Below, one piece after another: positions 7,918-17,100 of a stretch of DNA of 64,000 bases. Under the pieces are notes generated by a model that saw only the letters and a list, made by a program, of their open reading frames with translations, made no database searches and was not told the origin of the DNA. Source of the stretch: Roseithermus sacchariphilus (GTDB lineage Bacteria > Bacteroidota > Rhodothermia > Rhodothermales > MEBIC09517); the NCBI GenBank assembly GCA_003285105.1, contig CP030158.1:4743989-4807988 (forward strand). The letters run 5' to 3'. How positions within the stretch are numbered: position 1 is the first letter of the stretch; every line of letters begins with the position of its first letter. Both the position numbers and the translations under genes were made by a program.

Positions 7918-9306
7918 ATGGTATCCACTCATATCTCCCAACTGCGTGCCGGCATCGAGCCCATCGACCGGGCCTGGGGTGGCTTCTACCGGGGCGGCTC
8001 TTACCTCGTCTACGGGCCGCAGGGCAGCGGCCGGGACCTGCTGGGGCTGGCCTTCATCCGGCAGGGCTACGCCGAGGGCGAGCCGGCCCTGTTCGTCTCG
8101 CCACGCCGCCCGCGGGACCTGCGCATCCAGGCCGCCACGCTCGGCTTCGACCTGCGGGCGGCCTACGACGACGGCCTCGTCCGCCTCATGCGCATCCCCC
8201 CGCTGCTGACGCAGCGCCACCCCGGCGACGAGGGCATCGCCCGCGCGCTGGACGACCTGGCGGCCATCCTGCACACCTATCGGCCGGCCCGCGCCGTCAT
8301 CGACGACTTCGTGCCCTTCGTGCAGTTCGCCGCCTTCGACCGCTTCTGCACGGCGTTCCTGGCGCTGCTGGACCGGCTCGACCCGCTGGACACGACGCTG
8401 CTGCTGGGTATGCCCGAGCCGGCCAACGCCGCGTCGCGGCAGGTGGTGGCCTTCATGCGCCGGCACGTGACGGGGACCATCCACACGGCCCCGCCGGAGG
8501 CCGGGGACGACGCCTACACGCTGCACCTGACGGCCACGCTGGGCCATCCCCCCCACCCCGTCGTAGCCTCCTGGGCCCCTCATCCCCCCGCCAGTCCTCC
8601 GACGCCCGCTCCGCCGCAGCCCCTGCCAGACGCGCCGCCTCCCGTAGCCGAGCCCGGCCCCGCCGAGCCGCCGGCGCCGGATCCTCCCGCCGAGCCGCCG
8701 GCCAATCGGCCAGTCGCCTCGCCCGCGGATGCGCCGGACGCCCTGCTGCCCGAGGTGGCCCCGCTGATCCGGGCCGTGCCGCTCGGGACGACGGCGGCCG
8801 GCCCGCCTCCTCCCTCGCCACCGCCCATCCCGGCCATCCCGCTCGGCCGCCCGGCTCCGCCGCCCCGCCCGGCCGGGTCGCCCCCCGACGGCGAGGACGA
8901 GGCCGGGGCCGACGGGCTGGATGCCTTCCGGGCACGCCTGCACCCGTACTTCCGGCAGCGCGACGAACAGGGCACGCCGTTCCTGCTCATCGCCCTGCAC
9001 CTGACCCCCGAGGGGGAGGCTTACCTGCCGTTTGCCACGCTGCACGCGCTCGTCCGTGACCTCCTGCAGCCCTCCGATGCCCTGTACGCCGATCCCCACC
9101 ACCGCCGGCTGGTCGTCCTGCTCGTCGGCCGCGCCTCCGGCGCCGAGCAGCGCTTCTTCGAGCAACTCCGGGATCGGCTGGTGGCCACCGCCCCCCACCA
9201 TGCCGACGCCCTGATCCACGAAGCCCTGATCACGGCGGCCGTCCCCAACGGCAAGCCGTTCGACAGCGCCGACGCGTTCCTCACGTGGGCGCTCTACGAC
9301 GGCTGA
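7918..9306 (+). CDS. KaiC/RecA-like ATPase-fold protein with degenerate P-loop and C-terminal GGDEF-like domain
   Basis: A 462-aa protein in three parts. Residues 1-220 follow the KaiC/RadA pattern: GIEPIDRAWGGFYRGGSYLVYGP, a P-loop site, a VDF-like strand PALFVSPRRP, and Walker B RAVIDDF (Asp129, Asp130). The P-loop reads GPQGSGRD (33-40) where GxxGxGK[ST] is expected, so the catalytic Lys and Ser/Thr are Arg and Asp. Residues 220-331 are a Pro/Ala-rich linker. Residues 332-462 (FRARLHPYFRQRDEQGTPFL ... AVPNGKPFDSADAFLTW) look like a degenerate GGDEF domain without the GGDEF signature. Substituted Lys suggests weak or absent ATP hydrolysis (inference). A one-TM protein follows 29 bp downstream. 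The ATG at 7918 is chosen because the preceding in-frame codons are basic and atypical. No kaiA or kaiB is nearby. Confidence 0.6.
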   Translation: MVSTHISQLRAGIEPIDRAWGGFYRGGSYLVYGPQGSGRDLLGLAFIRQGYAEGEPALFVSPRRPRDLRIQAATLGFDLRAAYDDGLVRLMRIPPLLTQRHPGDEGIARALDDLAAILHTYRPARAVIDDFVPFVQFAAFDRFCTAFLALLDRLDPLDTTLLLGMPEPANAASRQVVAFMRRHVTGTIHTAPPEAGDDAYTLHLTATLGHPPHPVVASWAPHPPASPPTPAPPQPLPDAPPPVAEPGPAEPPAPDPPAEPPANRPVASPADAPDALLPEVAPLIRAVPLGTTAAGPPPPSPPPIPAIPLGRPAPPPRPAGSPPDGEDEAGADGLDAFRARLHPYFRQRDEQGTPFLLIALHLTPEGEAYLPFATLHALVRDLLQPSDALYADPHHRRLVVLLVGRASGAEQRFFEQLRDRLVATAPHHADALIHEALITAAVPNGKPFDSADAFLTWALYDG

Positions 9307-9335
9307 CCCGGCCCCGGCTGACTCCCGCGCCCCGC

Positions 9336-9752
9336 ATGGACCTCGCCACGACCCTCGCCCTCATCCTGCTCATCGGCGCCGTCATCCTGGCCGTCGTCTC
9401 GGGCCTGGCGTACCTGCTCTACCGGAACGGGCTTCGCGCCCCGGCGCTCCCCCCGCGGCCGCCGCTGCCGCTGCACCTGGACGTGCCGGCTCCGTCGTCG
9501 TCGCCCGTCCCGTCGCCCGTCCCGTCGCCCGAACCGATCCCCGCCGACGGCGCCACGACCGAGGCCTGCTGCGCTCGGCCTCCGGCGCGTACCTGCCCGG
9601 AGGCCGAGCCCCCGGACGCCCCGCCCCGGGACGCCTTCCTGGAGTACGACGGGGAAACCTTCGTGCCCGTCCACCCGGACCGCCTCGCCGCGCCCCCTCC
9701 CGGCGAGCACACCGACGCGGAACGCCCCGCCGGCGGGTTCGCCTGGCGCTAG
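9336..9752 (+). CDS. Small single-pass membrane protein
   Basis: A 138-aa protein of unknown family. Residues 3-28 (TTLALILLIGAVILAVVSG) form one TM helix at the N-terminus, followed by LLYRNG. A Pro/Ser-rich stretch follows (SSPVPSPVPSPEPIPA), then an acidic tail with one short conserved-looking motif, DAFLEYDGETFVPVHPDRLA. It starts 29 bp after the KaiC-like gene and is probably its operon partner. Its stop codon overlaps tail-to-tail with the convergent bshB1 stop by 4 bp. Two cysteine clusters (EACCARPPARTC) are present; their role is unknown. Confidence 0.55.
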   Translation: MDLATTLALILLIGAVILAVVSGLAYLLYRNGLRAPALPPRPPLPLHLDVPAPSSSPVPSPVPSPEPIPADGATTEACCARPPARTCPEAEPPDAPPRDAFLEYDGETFVPVHPDRLAAPPPGEHTDAERPAGGFAWR

Positions 9753-10522
9753 CGGAACGGCTTTGGCCGTGCCAGCACCTGCACCAGATCGCTGACGCCG
9801 ACGGGGCCGTGGCGGTACAGGAAGGGCTCGCCGTAGGTCGCGCCGATGCGGTAGCCGTAGGTCCGCGCCCGGGCCTCAACCCACTGGAGAAAGGCCGGGT
9901 TGGAGATGAACGTCTCCGGCTCTCCCTCGGCCGCCTCGTAGCCCGGATGGTAGAACTGCGACCGAAACGCCAGCAGCGCCTGCATACGCTGCTCCCACAC
10001 CGCACTCACGTCCACCACGAACGTCGGCTCGAAGTCGAGCGCCTGCATGTAGTGCAGCACGTGGTGCGGGCGCCAGGGCTCCTGCGGGGTCCCGTCCGGT
10101 CCGGTCGTCTCAATGGCGCGCAGGCCGCTGTAGAAGAGCGCCTCGACGGCCAGCCGGGTGGCGGCGCCGTGATCGGGATGGCGGCAATGATCCGGCGGCG
10201 CGCCCACGAGCACGATGTGGGGGCGATAGCGACGGACGACCTCGATGACCCGCTCCCGGTGCGCCCGTGTGTTGGTGATGTCCCCATCGGGCAGGCCCAG
10301 GTTTTCCCGGGCCGAGAGGCCGATGATGGCCGAGGCGGCCCGGGCCTCCTGCCTCCGCAGCGCCGGCGTCCCCCGCGAGCCGAGCTCGCCCTGCGTGAAG
10401 TCGACGATGCCGACGCGGTAGCCCTGCTGCACGAGCAGGCACACCGTCCCGCCGGCGCAGAGCTCGACGTCGTCGGGATGCGCGGCGAGCGCGAGCACAT
10501 CGAGCGTGGGCGTGTCCGTCAT
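9749..10522 (-). CDS. bshB1: Bacillithiol biosynthesis deacetylase BshB1
   Basis: A 257-aa LmbE/PIG-L family Zn-dependent amidohydrolase. It deacetylates GlcNAc-malate to GlcN-malate, the second step of bacillithiol synthesis. The metal and catalytic motifs are intact: AAHPDDVELCAGGT (His, Asp, Asp near residues 14-18) and PPDHCRHPDHGAATRL (near 110-125), where the second His-containing loop completes the site. RSQFYHPGYEAAEGEPETF and the terminal GVRYGEPF-like YGEPFLYRHGP fit the BshB1 subgroup rather than MshB. It lies 52 bp downstream of leuS on the same strand. bshC is about 29 kb away; no bshA is in the window. Confidence 0.9.
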   Translation of the reverse strand: MTDTPTLDVLALAAHPDDVELCAGGTVCLLVQQGYRVGIVDFTQGELGSRGTPALRRQEARAASAIIGLSARENLGLPDGDITNTRAHRERVIEVVRRYRPHIVLVGAPPDHCRHPDHGAATRLAVEALFYSGLRAIETTGPDGTPQEPWRPHHVLHYMQALDFEPTFVVDVSAVWEQRMQALLAFRSQFYHPGYEAAEGEPETFISNPAFLQWVEARARTYGYRIGATYGEPFLYRHGPVGVSDLVQVLARPKPFR

Positions 10523-10574
10523 GGGGGGCCTGGGGGGATGGCGATGGGGGCGGCGCGTCCGGCCGGATGGCGCG

Positions 10575-13232
10575 TCAGCTCACCACGAAGTTGACGATCT
10601 TGCCGGGCACGTAGATCTCGCGGCGCAGCGTCTTGCCATCGAGGAAGCGTCGCACGTTGTCCTCGGCCTTCGCCCGCGCCAGGATCGCCTCCTTGTCCGC
10701 ATCGGCCGGGACGGTGATGGTGGCGCGCAGCTTGCCGTTGACCTGCACGGCCAGGGCGAGCTCCTCTTCTTCGAGGTAGGCCTCGACGACGGCCGGCCAG
10801 GGCTCATAGGCCAGGCTCTCGGCGTGCCCGAGCCGCTGCCACAGCTCCTCGGCCAGATGCGGGGCGAACGGGCTCAGCAGCAGCACGAACGGCTCGACGA
10901 CGGCTTTCGGCAGGGCCTCCCACTTCATGGCGGCGTTGACGAACTCCATCATGGCCGCGATGGCCGTGTTGAAGCGCAGCCCTTCGATGTCGTCGGTGAC
11001 CTTGCGGATGGTCTGGTGCAACGTGCGGAGCTGCTCCTTCGACGGCGCGGCGTCGGTGACGGCAGCGGCCAGGCCGTCGGTATCGTCCGTCACGAGGCGC
11101 CAGACGCGGTTCAGGAAACGCGAGACGCCCTCGACGCCCTTCATGCTCCAGGGCTTGACCTGCTCCAGCGGCCCCATGAACATCTCGTAGAGCCGCAGCG
11201 CATCGGCCCCGTAGCGGGCCACGACCTCGTCGGGGTTGACGACGTTGCCGCGGCTCTTGCTCATCTTGTGCGAGCGGGCATCCACCAGCACCTGCGGGTG
11301 GCTTTTCAGGACGAACCCGTCGCCGCGCTTCTCGACCTCGTCTTCGGCCACCTTCCGCGCCGTCACCGGCTCGCCCGTTTCGGTGTGCACCCCCTCCTTC
11401 ACGAACGCCGCCGAGACGGGGTGCCCGTCGCCGTCGTAGTAGGCCGTGTACTCCATCTCCCCGAGGATCAGCCCCTGGTGGACCAGGCGCGTGAACGGCT
11501 CGGGGGTAGCAACGACACCGGCGTCGTAGAGCACCTTGTGCCAGAAGCGGGCGTAGAGCAGGTGCAGCACAGCGTGCTCGGCCCCCCCGATGTAGAGGTC
11601 CACCGGCATCCAGTAGCGCTCCTTGTCCGGGTCCACGAGGCGCTCGTCGTTGTGCGGGTCGATGAAGCGGAGGTAGTACCAGCACGAGCCGGCCCATTGC
11701 GGCATGGTGTTGGTTTCCCGGCGCGCGGGCTTGCCCGTCTCCGGATCGGTCGTGTGCAGCCAGTCCGTGGCGTTGGCGAGCGGGCCCTCCGGCGTACCGC
11801 TCGGCTTGAACTCGGCGAGGTCCGGCAGCGTCACCGGCAGCACATCCTCGGGCAGCGGCTTCGGCTGGCCGTCGACGTAGATGATGGGGAACGGCTCACC
11901 CCAGTAGCGCTGGCGGCTGAAGAGCCAGTCGCGCAGCTTGTAGTTGACCTTCCCCTCGCCGCGTCCGTGGGCTTCGAGCCATGCGATGACCTTGCGCTTG
12001 GCCTCGGCCACGCTCAGGCCGTTGATCGAGAAGCCCCGTTCGGCGATGCCCGGGATCTCGCGATCCTCGCTGGAGGAGTTGATCAGGATGCCGTCGCCGG
12101 TGTAGGCCTCCTTCGAGACGTCCCCGCCGCTGACGACCTCGCGGATCGGCAGGTTGAAGGCCCGGGCGAAGGCGTAGTCCCGCTCGTCGTGCGCGGGCAC
12201 GGCCATGATGGCGCCGGTGCCGTAGGAGGCCAGCACGTAGTCCGCCACCCAGATCGGCACGGCTTCGCCGTTGACGGGGTTGATGGCATAGGCGCCGGTG
12301 AACACGCCGGTCTTTTCCTTCTGCAGCTCGGTGCGCTCCAGGTCGCTCTTGGCCGCCGTGGCGCGGCGGTAGCGTTCGACGGCCGGCCGGTGCTCGTCGG
12401 TCGTGATCGTGTCGACGAGCGGGTGCTCGGGGGCCAGCACGAGGTAGGTAGCGCCGAAGAGCGTGTCCGGGCGCGTGGTGAAGACGCGGATCTGCTCGTC
12501 CGGGAAGCCGGCGACGTCAAAGAGGACATCGGCCCCTTCGGAGCGGCCGATCCAGTTGCGCTGCATCTCCTTGGTGCTCTCGGGCCAGTCCAGCTCGTCG
12601 AGCCCTTCGAGCAGACGCTCGGCATAGGCGGTGATCTTGAGCATCCACTGGCGCAACGGCCGGCGCTCGACAGGGTAGCCGCCGACCTCGCTCTTGCCGT
12701 CGATGACCTCCTCGTTGGCGAGCGTCGTGCCCAGCGCCTCGCACCACCAGACGGGCACCTCGGCCTGATAGGCCAGCCCGCGCTCGTAGAGCTTCAGGAA
12801 GATCCACTGGGTCCAGCGGTAGTAGGCCGGATCGGTCGTGTTGATCTCCCGGTCCCAGTCGTACGAGAAGCCGAGCGCCTTGAGCTGACGCCGGAAGGTG
12901 GCGATGTTGGCCTCGGTGGTGATGCGCGGGTGGGTGTTCGTCTTGAGGGCGTGCTGCTCGGCCGGCAGGCCGAAGGCGTCCCAGCCCATGGGATGCAGCA
13001 CGTTGTACCCGCGCATGCGCTTGTAGCGAGCCAGGATGTCGGTCGCGGTGTAGCCCTCGGGATGGCCGACGTGCAGCCCCGCCCCGCTGGGGTAGGGAAA
13101 CATATCGAGCACGTAGTACTTGGGCTTGTTCGGATCGAAGTCCGGGTCGCCCGGCCCGGGGGTGCGGAAGGTGCGGCGCGCCTCCCAGTAGCGCTGCCAC
13201 TTGGGTTCGACGGTTTCGAAGGGGTAGGACAT
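10575..13232 (-). CDS. leuS: Leucyl-tRNA synthetase
   Basis: An 885-aa class I aminoacyl-tRNA synthetase that charges tRNA-Leu in the cytosol. The N-terminus [22 protein letters not shown] carries the HIGH box as HVGH. CP1 editing-domain motifs are present ([22 protein letters not shown] and [16 protein letters not shown] with the conserved editing Thr and Asp). The leucine-specific segment and [11 protein letters not shown] follow. The KMSKS loop is exact ([13 protein letters not shown], near residue 655), and the C-terminal anticodon-binding and tail domains end in [11 protein letters not shown]. Length is standard for the bacterial enzyme and no lesion is seen. The 5' side is the repeat-rich gap at 13.3-14.0 kb. 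Confidence 0.97.
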   Translation of the reverse strand: MSYPFETVEPKWQRYWEARRTFRTPGPGDPDFDPNKPKYYVLDMFPYPSGAGLHVGHPEGYTATDILARYKRMRGYNVLHPMGWDAFGLPAEQHALKTNTHPRITTEANIATFRRQLKALGFSYDWDREINTTDPAYYRWTQWIFLKLYERGLAYQAEVPVWWCEALGTTLANEEVIDGKSEVGGYPVERRPLRQWMLKITAYAERLLEGLDELDWPESTKEMQRNWIGRSEGADVLFDVAGFPDEQIRVFTTRPDTLFGATYLVLAPEHPLVDTITTDEHRPAVERYRRATAAKSDLERTELQKEKTGVFTGAYAINPVNGEAVPIWVADYVLASYGTGAIMAVPAHDERDYAFARAFNLPIREVVSGGDVSKEAYTGDGILINSSSEDREIPGIAERGFSINGLSVAEAKRKVIAWLEAHGRGEGKVNYKLRDWLFSRQRYWGEPFPIIYVDGQPKPLPEDVLPVTLPDLAEFKPSGTPEGPLANATDWLHTTDPETGKPARRETNTMPQWAGSCWYYLRFIDPHNDERLVDPDKERYWMPVDLYIGGAEHAVLHLLYARFWHKVLYDAGVVATPEPFTRLVHQGLILGEMEYTAYYDGDGHPVSAAFVKEGVHTETGEPVTARKVAEDEVEKRGDGFVLKSHPQVLVDARSHKMSKSRGNVVNPDEVVARYGADALRLYEMFMGPLEQVKPWSMKGVEGVSRFLNRVWRLVTDDTDGLAAAVTDAAPSKEQLRTLHQTIRKVTDDIEGLRFNTAIAAMMEFVNAAMKWEALPKAVVEPFVLLLSPFAPHLAEELWQRLGHAESLAYEPWPAVVEAYLEEEELALAVQVNGKLRATITVPADADKEAILARAKAEDNVRRFLDGKTLRREIYVPGKIVNFVVS

Positions 13233-13333
13233 GTTCGGCCAACCGGAACAGGGGTGTGCACAACGAAGGGAGGGAAGCTACACAATCTGCAACGGGAATG
13301 TTCGCCAATTTCCGGTAAGGAAGCGGCGGGCTG

Positions 13334-13430
13334 TGAGCCGTCAGCTGTCAGCCGTCAGCCGTCAGCGGTCAGCGATCAGTCCGAAGCCAGCAGCCCGAAG
13401 CCAGCAGTCCGAAGCCAGCAGCCCGAAGCT
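13334..13430. repeat. Short tandem repeats (gtcag and gaagccagcag types)
   Basis: First a run of gtcag(c/t)-type 7-8-bp units (ccgtcagctgtcagccgtca and so on, about 13334-13380), then four units of about 17 bp built on ccgaagccagcag (13381-13430). The second type reappears between the large units and at 13935-13990 beyond the array, in forms such as ccgtagccagcag. Such units look like replication-slippage or dispersed-repeat DNA; no coding role is seen. Confidence 0.75.
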
Positions 13431-13957
13431 AGATCCTCCCCTTGCGAAGGGGAGGTGTCGCGCAGCGACGGAGGGGTAGACCCCGGCGATGGCGGCTTCG
13501 CGGCGGGGGTGCACCCCCTTCCCCCTGCGGGGACTTCCCCCTGGCCGCGTGGCGCGGCCAGGGGGAAGAACTCGTTCCGGCCCGAAGCCAGCAGCCCGAA
13601 GCTAGATCCTCCCCTTGCGAAGGGGAGGTGTCGCGCAGCGACGGAGGGGTAGACCCCGGCGATGGTGGCTTCGCGGCGGGGGTGCACCCCCTTCCCCCTG
13701 CGGGGACTTCCCCCTGTACGGCCGCGTGGCGCGGCCAGGGGGAAGAACTCGTTCCGGCCCGAAGCCAGCAGCCCGTAGCCAGATCCTCCCCTTGCGAAGG
13801 GGAGGTGTCGCGCAGCGACGGAGGGGTAGACCCCGGCGATGGCGGCTTCGCGGCGGGGGTGCACCCCCTTCCCCCTGCGGGGACTTCTCCCTGTACGGCC
13901 GCGTGGCGCGGCCAGGGGGAAGAACTCGTTCCGGCACGAAGCCAGCAGCCCGAAGCC
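13431..13957. repeat. Array of three ~175-bp hairpin-rich direct repeats
   Basis: Three direct copies start at 13431, 13604 and 13781 (spacing 173 and 177 bp). Each holds CCTCCCCTT-gcg-AAGGGGAGG, a GTCGC-gca-GCGAC hairpin, the perfect palindrome GGGGGTGCACCCCC and a long terminal hairpin. In copy 1 that hairpin (13534-13568) has a 16-bp stem and 3-nt loop. Copies 2 and 3 carry an extra GTAC that would form a bulge in one arm, explaining the 4-bp length difference. No transposase or CRISPR gene is present. The order and hairpins suggest a dispersed palindromic element amplified in place. Confidence 0.85.
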
Positions 13958-14148
13958 AGCCACCCGTAGCCAGCAGCCCGTAGCCAGCAGCCGGCCGCCA
14001 TCTTGCACCCCGGCACTCGCTTTGCTATCGTGCCTTCCCGCCATGCCGGAGGCCCACCACCGGCGCGGGCGGATGTATCGACCCGCGATGCAGGCAGGGT
14101 CGGCCGGACAGGTATTCCGCCGTTGCCCCCCGGATCCCGCCAGGTTCT

Positions 14149-17100
14149 GTGTCCCCCACCGCCTCCGACGAACGCATCACCCGATCCCCTGCGCAACCTC
14201 CCGGGGTCTCGGCAGCCTGCCCGGGGCCGGATCCGGCCCGGACCGGGTGGCCGATCCGCCTGCTGGTCGGGGGTCTGGCGCTGTGGTGCATTGTGGGTAC
14301 GGCCCGGGCGCAGCCGGAGCCCGCCGCCCGCCTGGCCGTGCCGCCGGTCTTCTCGGCGGAGGCGGGCCGGCCGTTTCGCCTCTATGTCACCCCGAACGAA
14401 CACGGCGGGCACGCGCAGACGTGGTCGCTCTTGCAGGATGACCGGGGCCTGATCTACGTGGGCAACAACCACCGCGTGCTCGAATACGACGGCGCGACGT
14501 GGCGGCACATCCCCATCCCCAACGAGAGCATCGCGCGCGGCCTGGCCGTCGACGCCCACGGCACGGTGTTCGTCGGGGCGCAGGACGAGATCGGCTACCT
14601 GGCCGCCGGGCCGGACGGCGCCACCCGCTTCGTCTCCTTGCTGGAGGCCCTGCCCCCGGAAGACCGCGCCTTCGGGGACGTGTGGCGGGTGGTGGTGCTC
14701 TCGGACGGCGTCTACTTCCAGAGCACCCGGCAGATCATGCGGTGGGACGGCCGCCCTCCGATGCGGGTGTGGCGCACCGCGACGCGCTTCCGCCCGGCCG
14801 CGGCGGTGCGGGACACGCTCTTCGTCTCGGAGGACGGCCGCGGCCTCCTCGCCCTCGCCGGCGACACGCTGGCGCCGGTGCCCGGCGGGGATGTATTCGC
14901 CGACAGGCCGGTCTACACGGTGCTGCCCCTGCCGGATGGCGACCTCGTCGTCGGCACGGCCGGCGACGGCCTCTACCGCCGGGCGGGCCGGGCGTTCGTC
15001 CCGATGCCCACCGGAGCCGACGACGTACTCCGCGACGGCTTCCTCTATGCCGGGGCCGTGCTGCCCGGCGGCCCGCTCGCCTTCGGGACGATCCGGCGCG
15101 GCGGCGTCGTGATCGCCCCGGACGGCCGGCTCCTGCGGCGGCTCGACCCGTCCGCCGGCGTCCCATCCGATCCCATCCTGAACCTGGCCCTCGACCGGGA
15201 AGGCGCGCTCTGGGTGGTGCAGGATGGCGGCCTGGTCCGTCTGGAGACGAACAGCCCGATGACGGTCTTCGACGAGGCGCTGGGCATTGGCGGGACGGTG
15301 GGAACGGTGGCCCGGCACCGGGGCCGGCTCTATGCGGCCACCCGCGAGGGCCTCCGTCGGCTGGAGGCCGGTCCGGAAGGAGGCTCCCGCTTCGCCCCCG
15401 TGCCCGGCCTCGACGGCCAGATCTGGGACCTCGCCGATGCCGGGGAGACGCTGCTCGTGGCCGGCACGGGCGGCGTGTTCACGCTGCGCGACGGCCGGGT
15501 TGAGCGCCTGCTGTCGGCGGGTCACGCCTACACCCTGTATCTCGACCCCGACCGGCCGGGCCGCGTCTGGGCAGGGCTGAACGACGGACTGGCCGTGCTC
15601 GAACGCCGGGCCGGCCGCTGGGTGGCCGCCGGCCGCGTCGAGGGCGTCACCGAGGAGGTGCGCTCCATCGCCCGCACCGGACCGCGGACGCTCTGGCTGG
15701 GCACGTCGTATCAGGGACTCGTCGAGGTGGTCTTTCGCAAGGACGAAAGCAAACCACCCGCCGTCTACCGGTACGGTCCCGACGACGGCTTGCCCGAGGG
15801 CCGCATCTACCTGTTTCACGGAGCCGGACGGTGGAAGGCAGGCACGCTCCAGGGTCTGTTTGACTTCGGCAGCGAGGCCGGGCCGGACGGCACCCGGCGC
15901 CTCGTGCTCGCTCCGGACACGGTCCTGGCCTCCGCCCTCGACGATCCCGCCCGCGACTTCTTCCGCATGGCCGAGGACGCCAGGGGCCACGTGTGGGCAC
16001 GCCTCGACGACGAGACGGGCGTCTTCCTCCGGCAACCCGGCGGCGGCTACCGATGGGTCTGGGACGGCACCCCCCTGCGCCGGATCTCCAGCTCGACCTT
16101 TTCCTTCTTCCCGGAAGCCGACGGCGTGGTCTGGATCGGGCGCGGCCGGGACCTGATCCGCTACGACACGCAGCCGGCCTTCACCGCGACGGTGCCGGGG
16201 ACGGTCGTGCTCCGGCAGGTGATGCCGACGGACCGGGACACGCTGCTCTTCGGCGGCGGGCGTGTGGCCGAACGCACCGCGCCGGTGCTTCCGTACGCGC
16301 TGCGCAACCTGCGCTTCACCTATGCCCTGCCCTTCTTCGATGCCTCCGACGCCACGCGCTACCAGGTACGCCTGGTGGGGTTCGAGGAGGAATGGTCCGC
16401 CTGGAGCGCGGAGACGTACCGGGACTACACCAACCTGCCCGAGGGGTCGTACCGCTTCCTCGTCCGGGCGCGGGATGTCTACGGGCGGGTCAGCCAGGCG
16501 TCGGCGTTCGCGTTCACGATCCGGCCGCCGTGGTACCGGACGCTCTGGGCTTACCTGGGCTACCTGCTGGCCGTGCTGGGGCTGGCCTATGCCGGCGTGC
16601 GCTGGCAGCAGCGACGCCACCGCGCCCGCGAGCAGGCGCTGGAGCAGCAGGTCCGGGAGCGCACCGCCGAGGTGGCCCGCCAGCGCGACCAGCTCGAACG
16701 GCAGGCCGTCCGCCTGGCCGAGCTCGACCGGCTCAAGTCCCGCTTCTTCGCCAACGTCACGCACGAGTTTCGCACGCCGCTGACGCTGACGCTCGGCCCG
16801 CTCGAAGACCTGCTCGACGGCGGCACGCTCGACGAGGCGGACGCCGACCAGGTGCACCTGAGCCTGCGCAACGCCCGCCGCCTGCTCCGCCTGATCAACC
16901 AGATCCTCGACGTCTCGCGCCTGGAGGCCGGGCGGATGCGCCTGCAGGCCCGCGAGGGCGACCTCGCCGCGTACGTCTACGAGCTGGCGCAGGCGTTCCT
17001 CCCCCTGGCCGAGCGCACCTGCGTGATGCTGCTGGTGGAGGTGCCGCCGGAGCCTGTCTATGTCCACTTCGACCACGACCAGATGGAGAAGGTCGTGGGC

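Larger units (their letters stand above)
13233..14148. other. Repeat-rich intergenic region of 916 bp
   Basis: The region separates divergent leuS and the hybrid regulator. About 100 bp next to leuS look like an ordinary upstream region. From about 13330 to 13995 the sequence is repeats: a short gtcag(c/t) tandem, gaagccagcag-type tandems, and three ~175-bp units described separately. From about 14000 to 14148 it is single-copy sequence that should hold the promoter of the hybrid regulator; no clear box is seen. Open frames inside the repeats read out as repeated LRKGRI or SPSQGED peptides and are taken as spurious. Confidence 0.75.

Noticed and set aside
7918..9306. Circadian clock KaiC
   Set aside because: Only one KaiC-like domain with a substituted P-loop, and no kaiA or kaiB nearby.
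13431..13957. CRISPR-like array
   Set aside because: Units are ~175 bp with internal hairpins and no unique spacers of CRISPR size; no cas gene is nearby.
13442..13983. Repeated peptides encoded by the hairpin array
   Set aside because: They are translations of repeated palindromic DNA in several frames, with no start or domain features.
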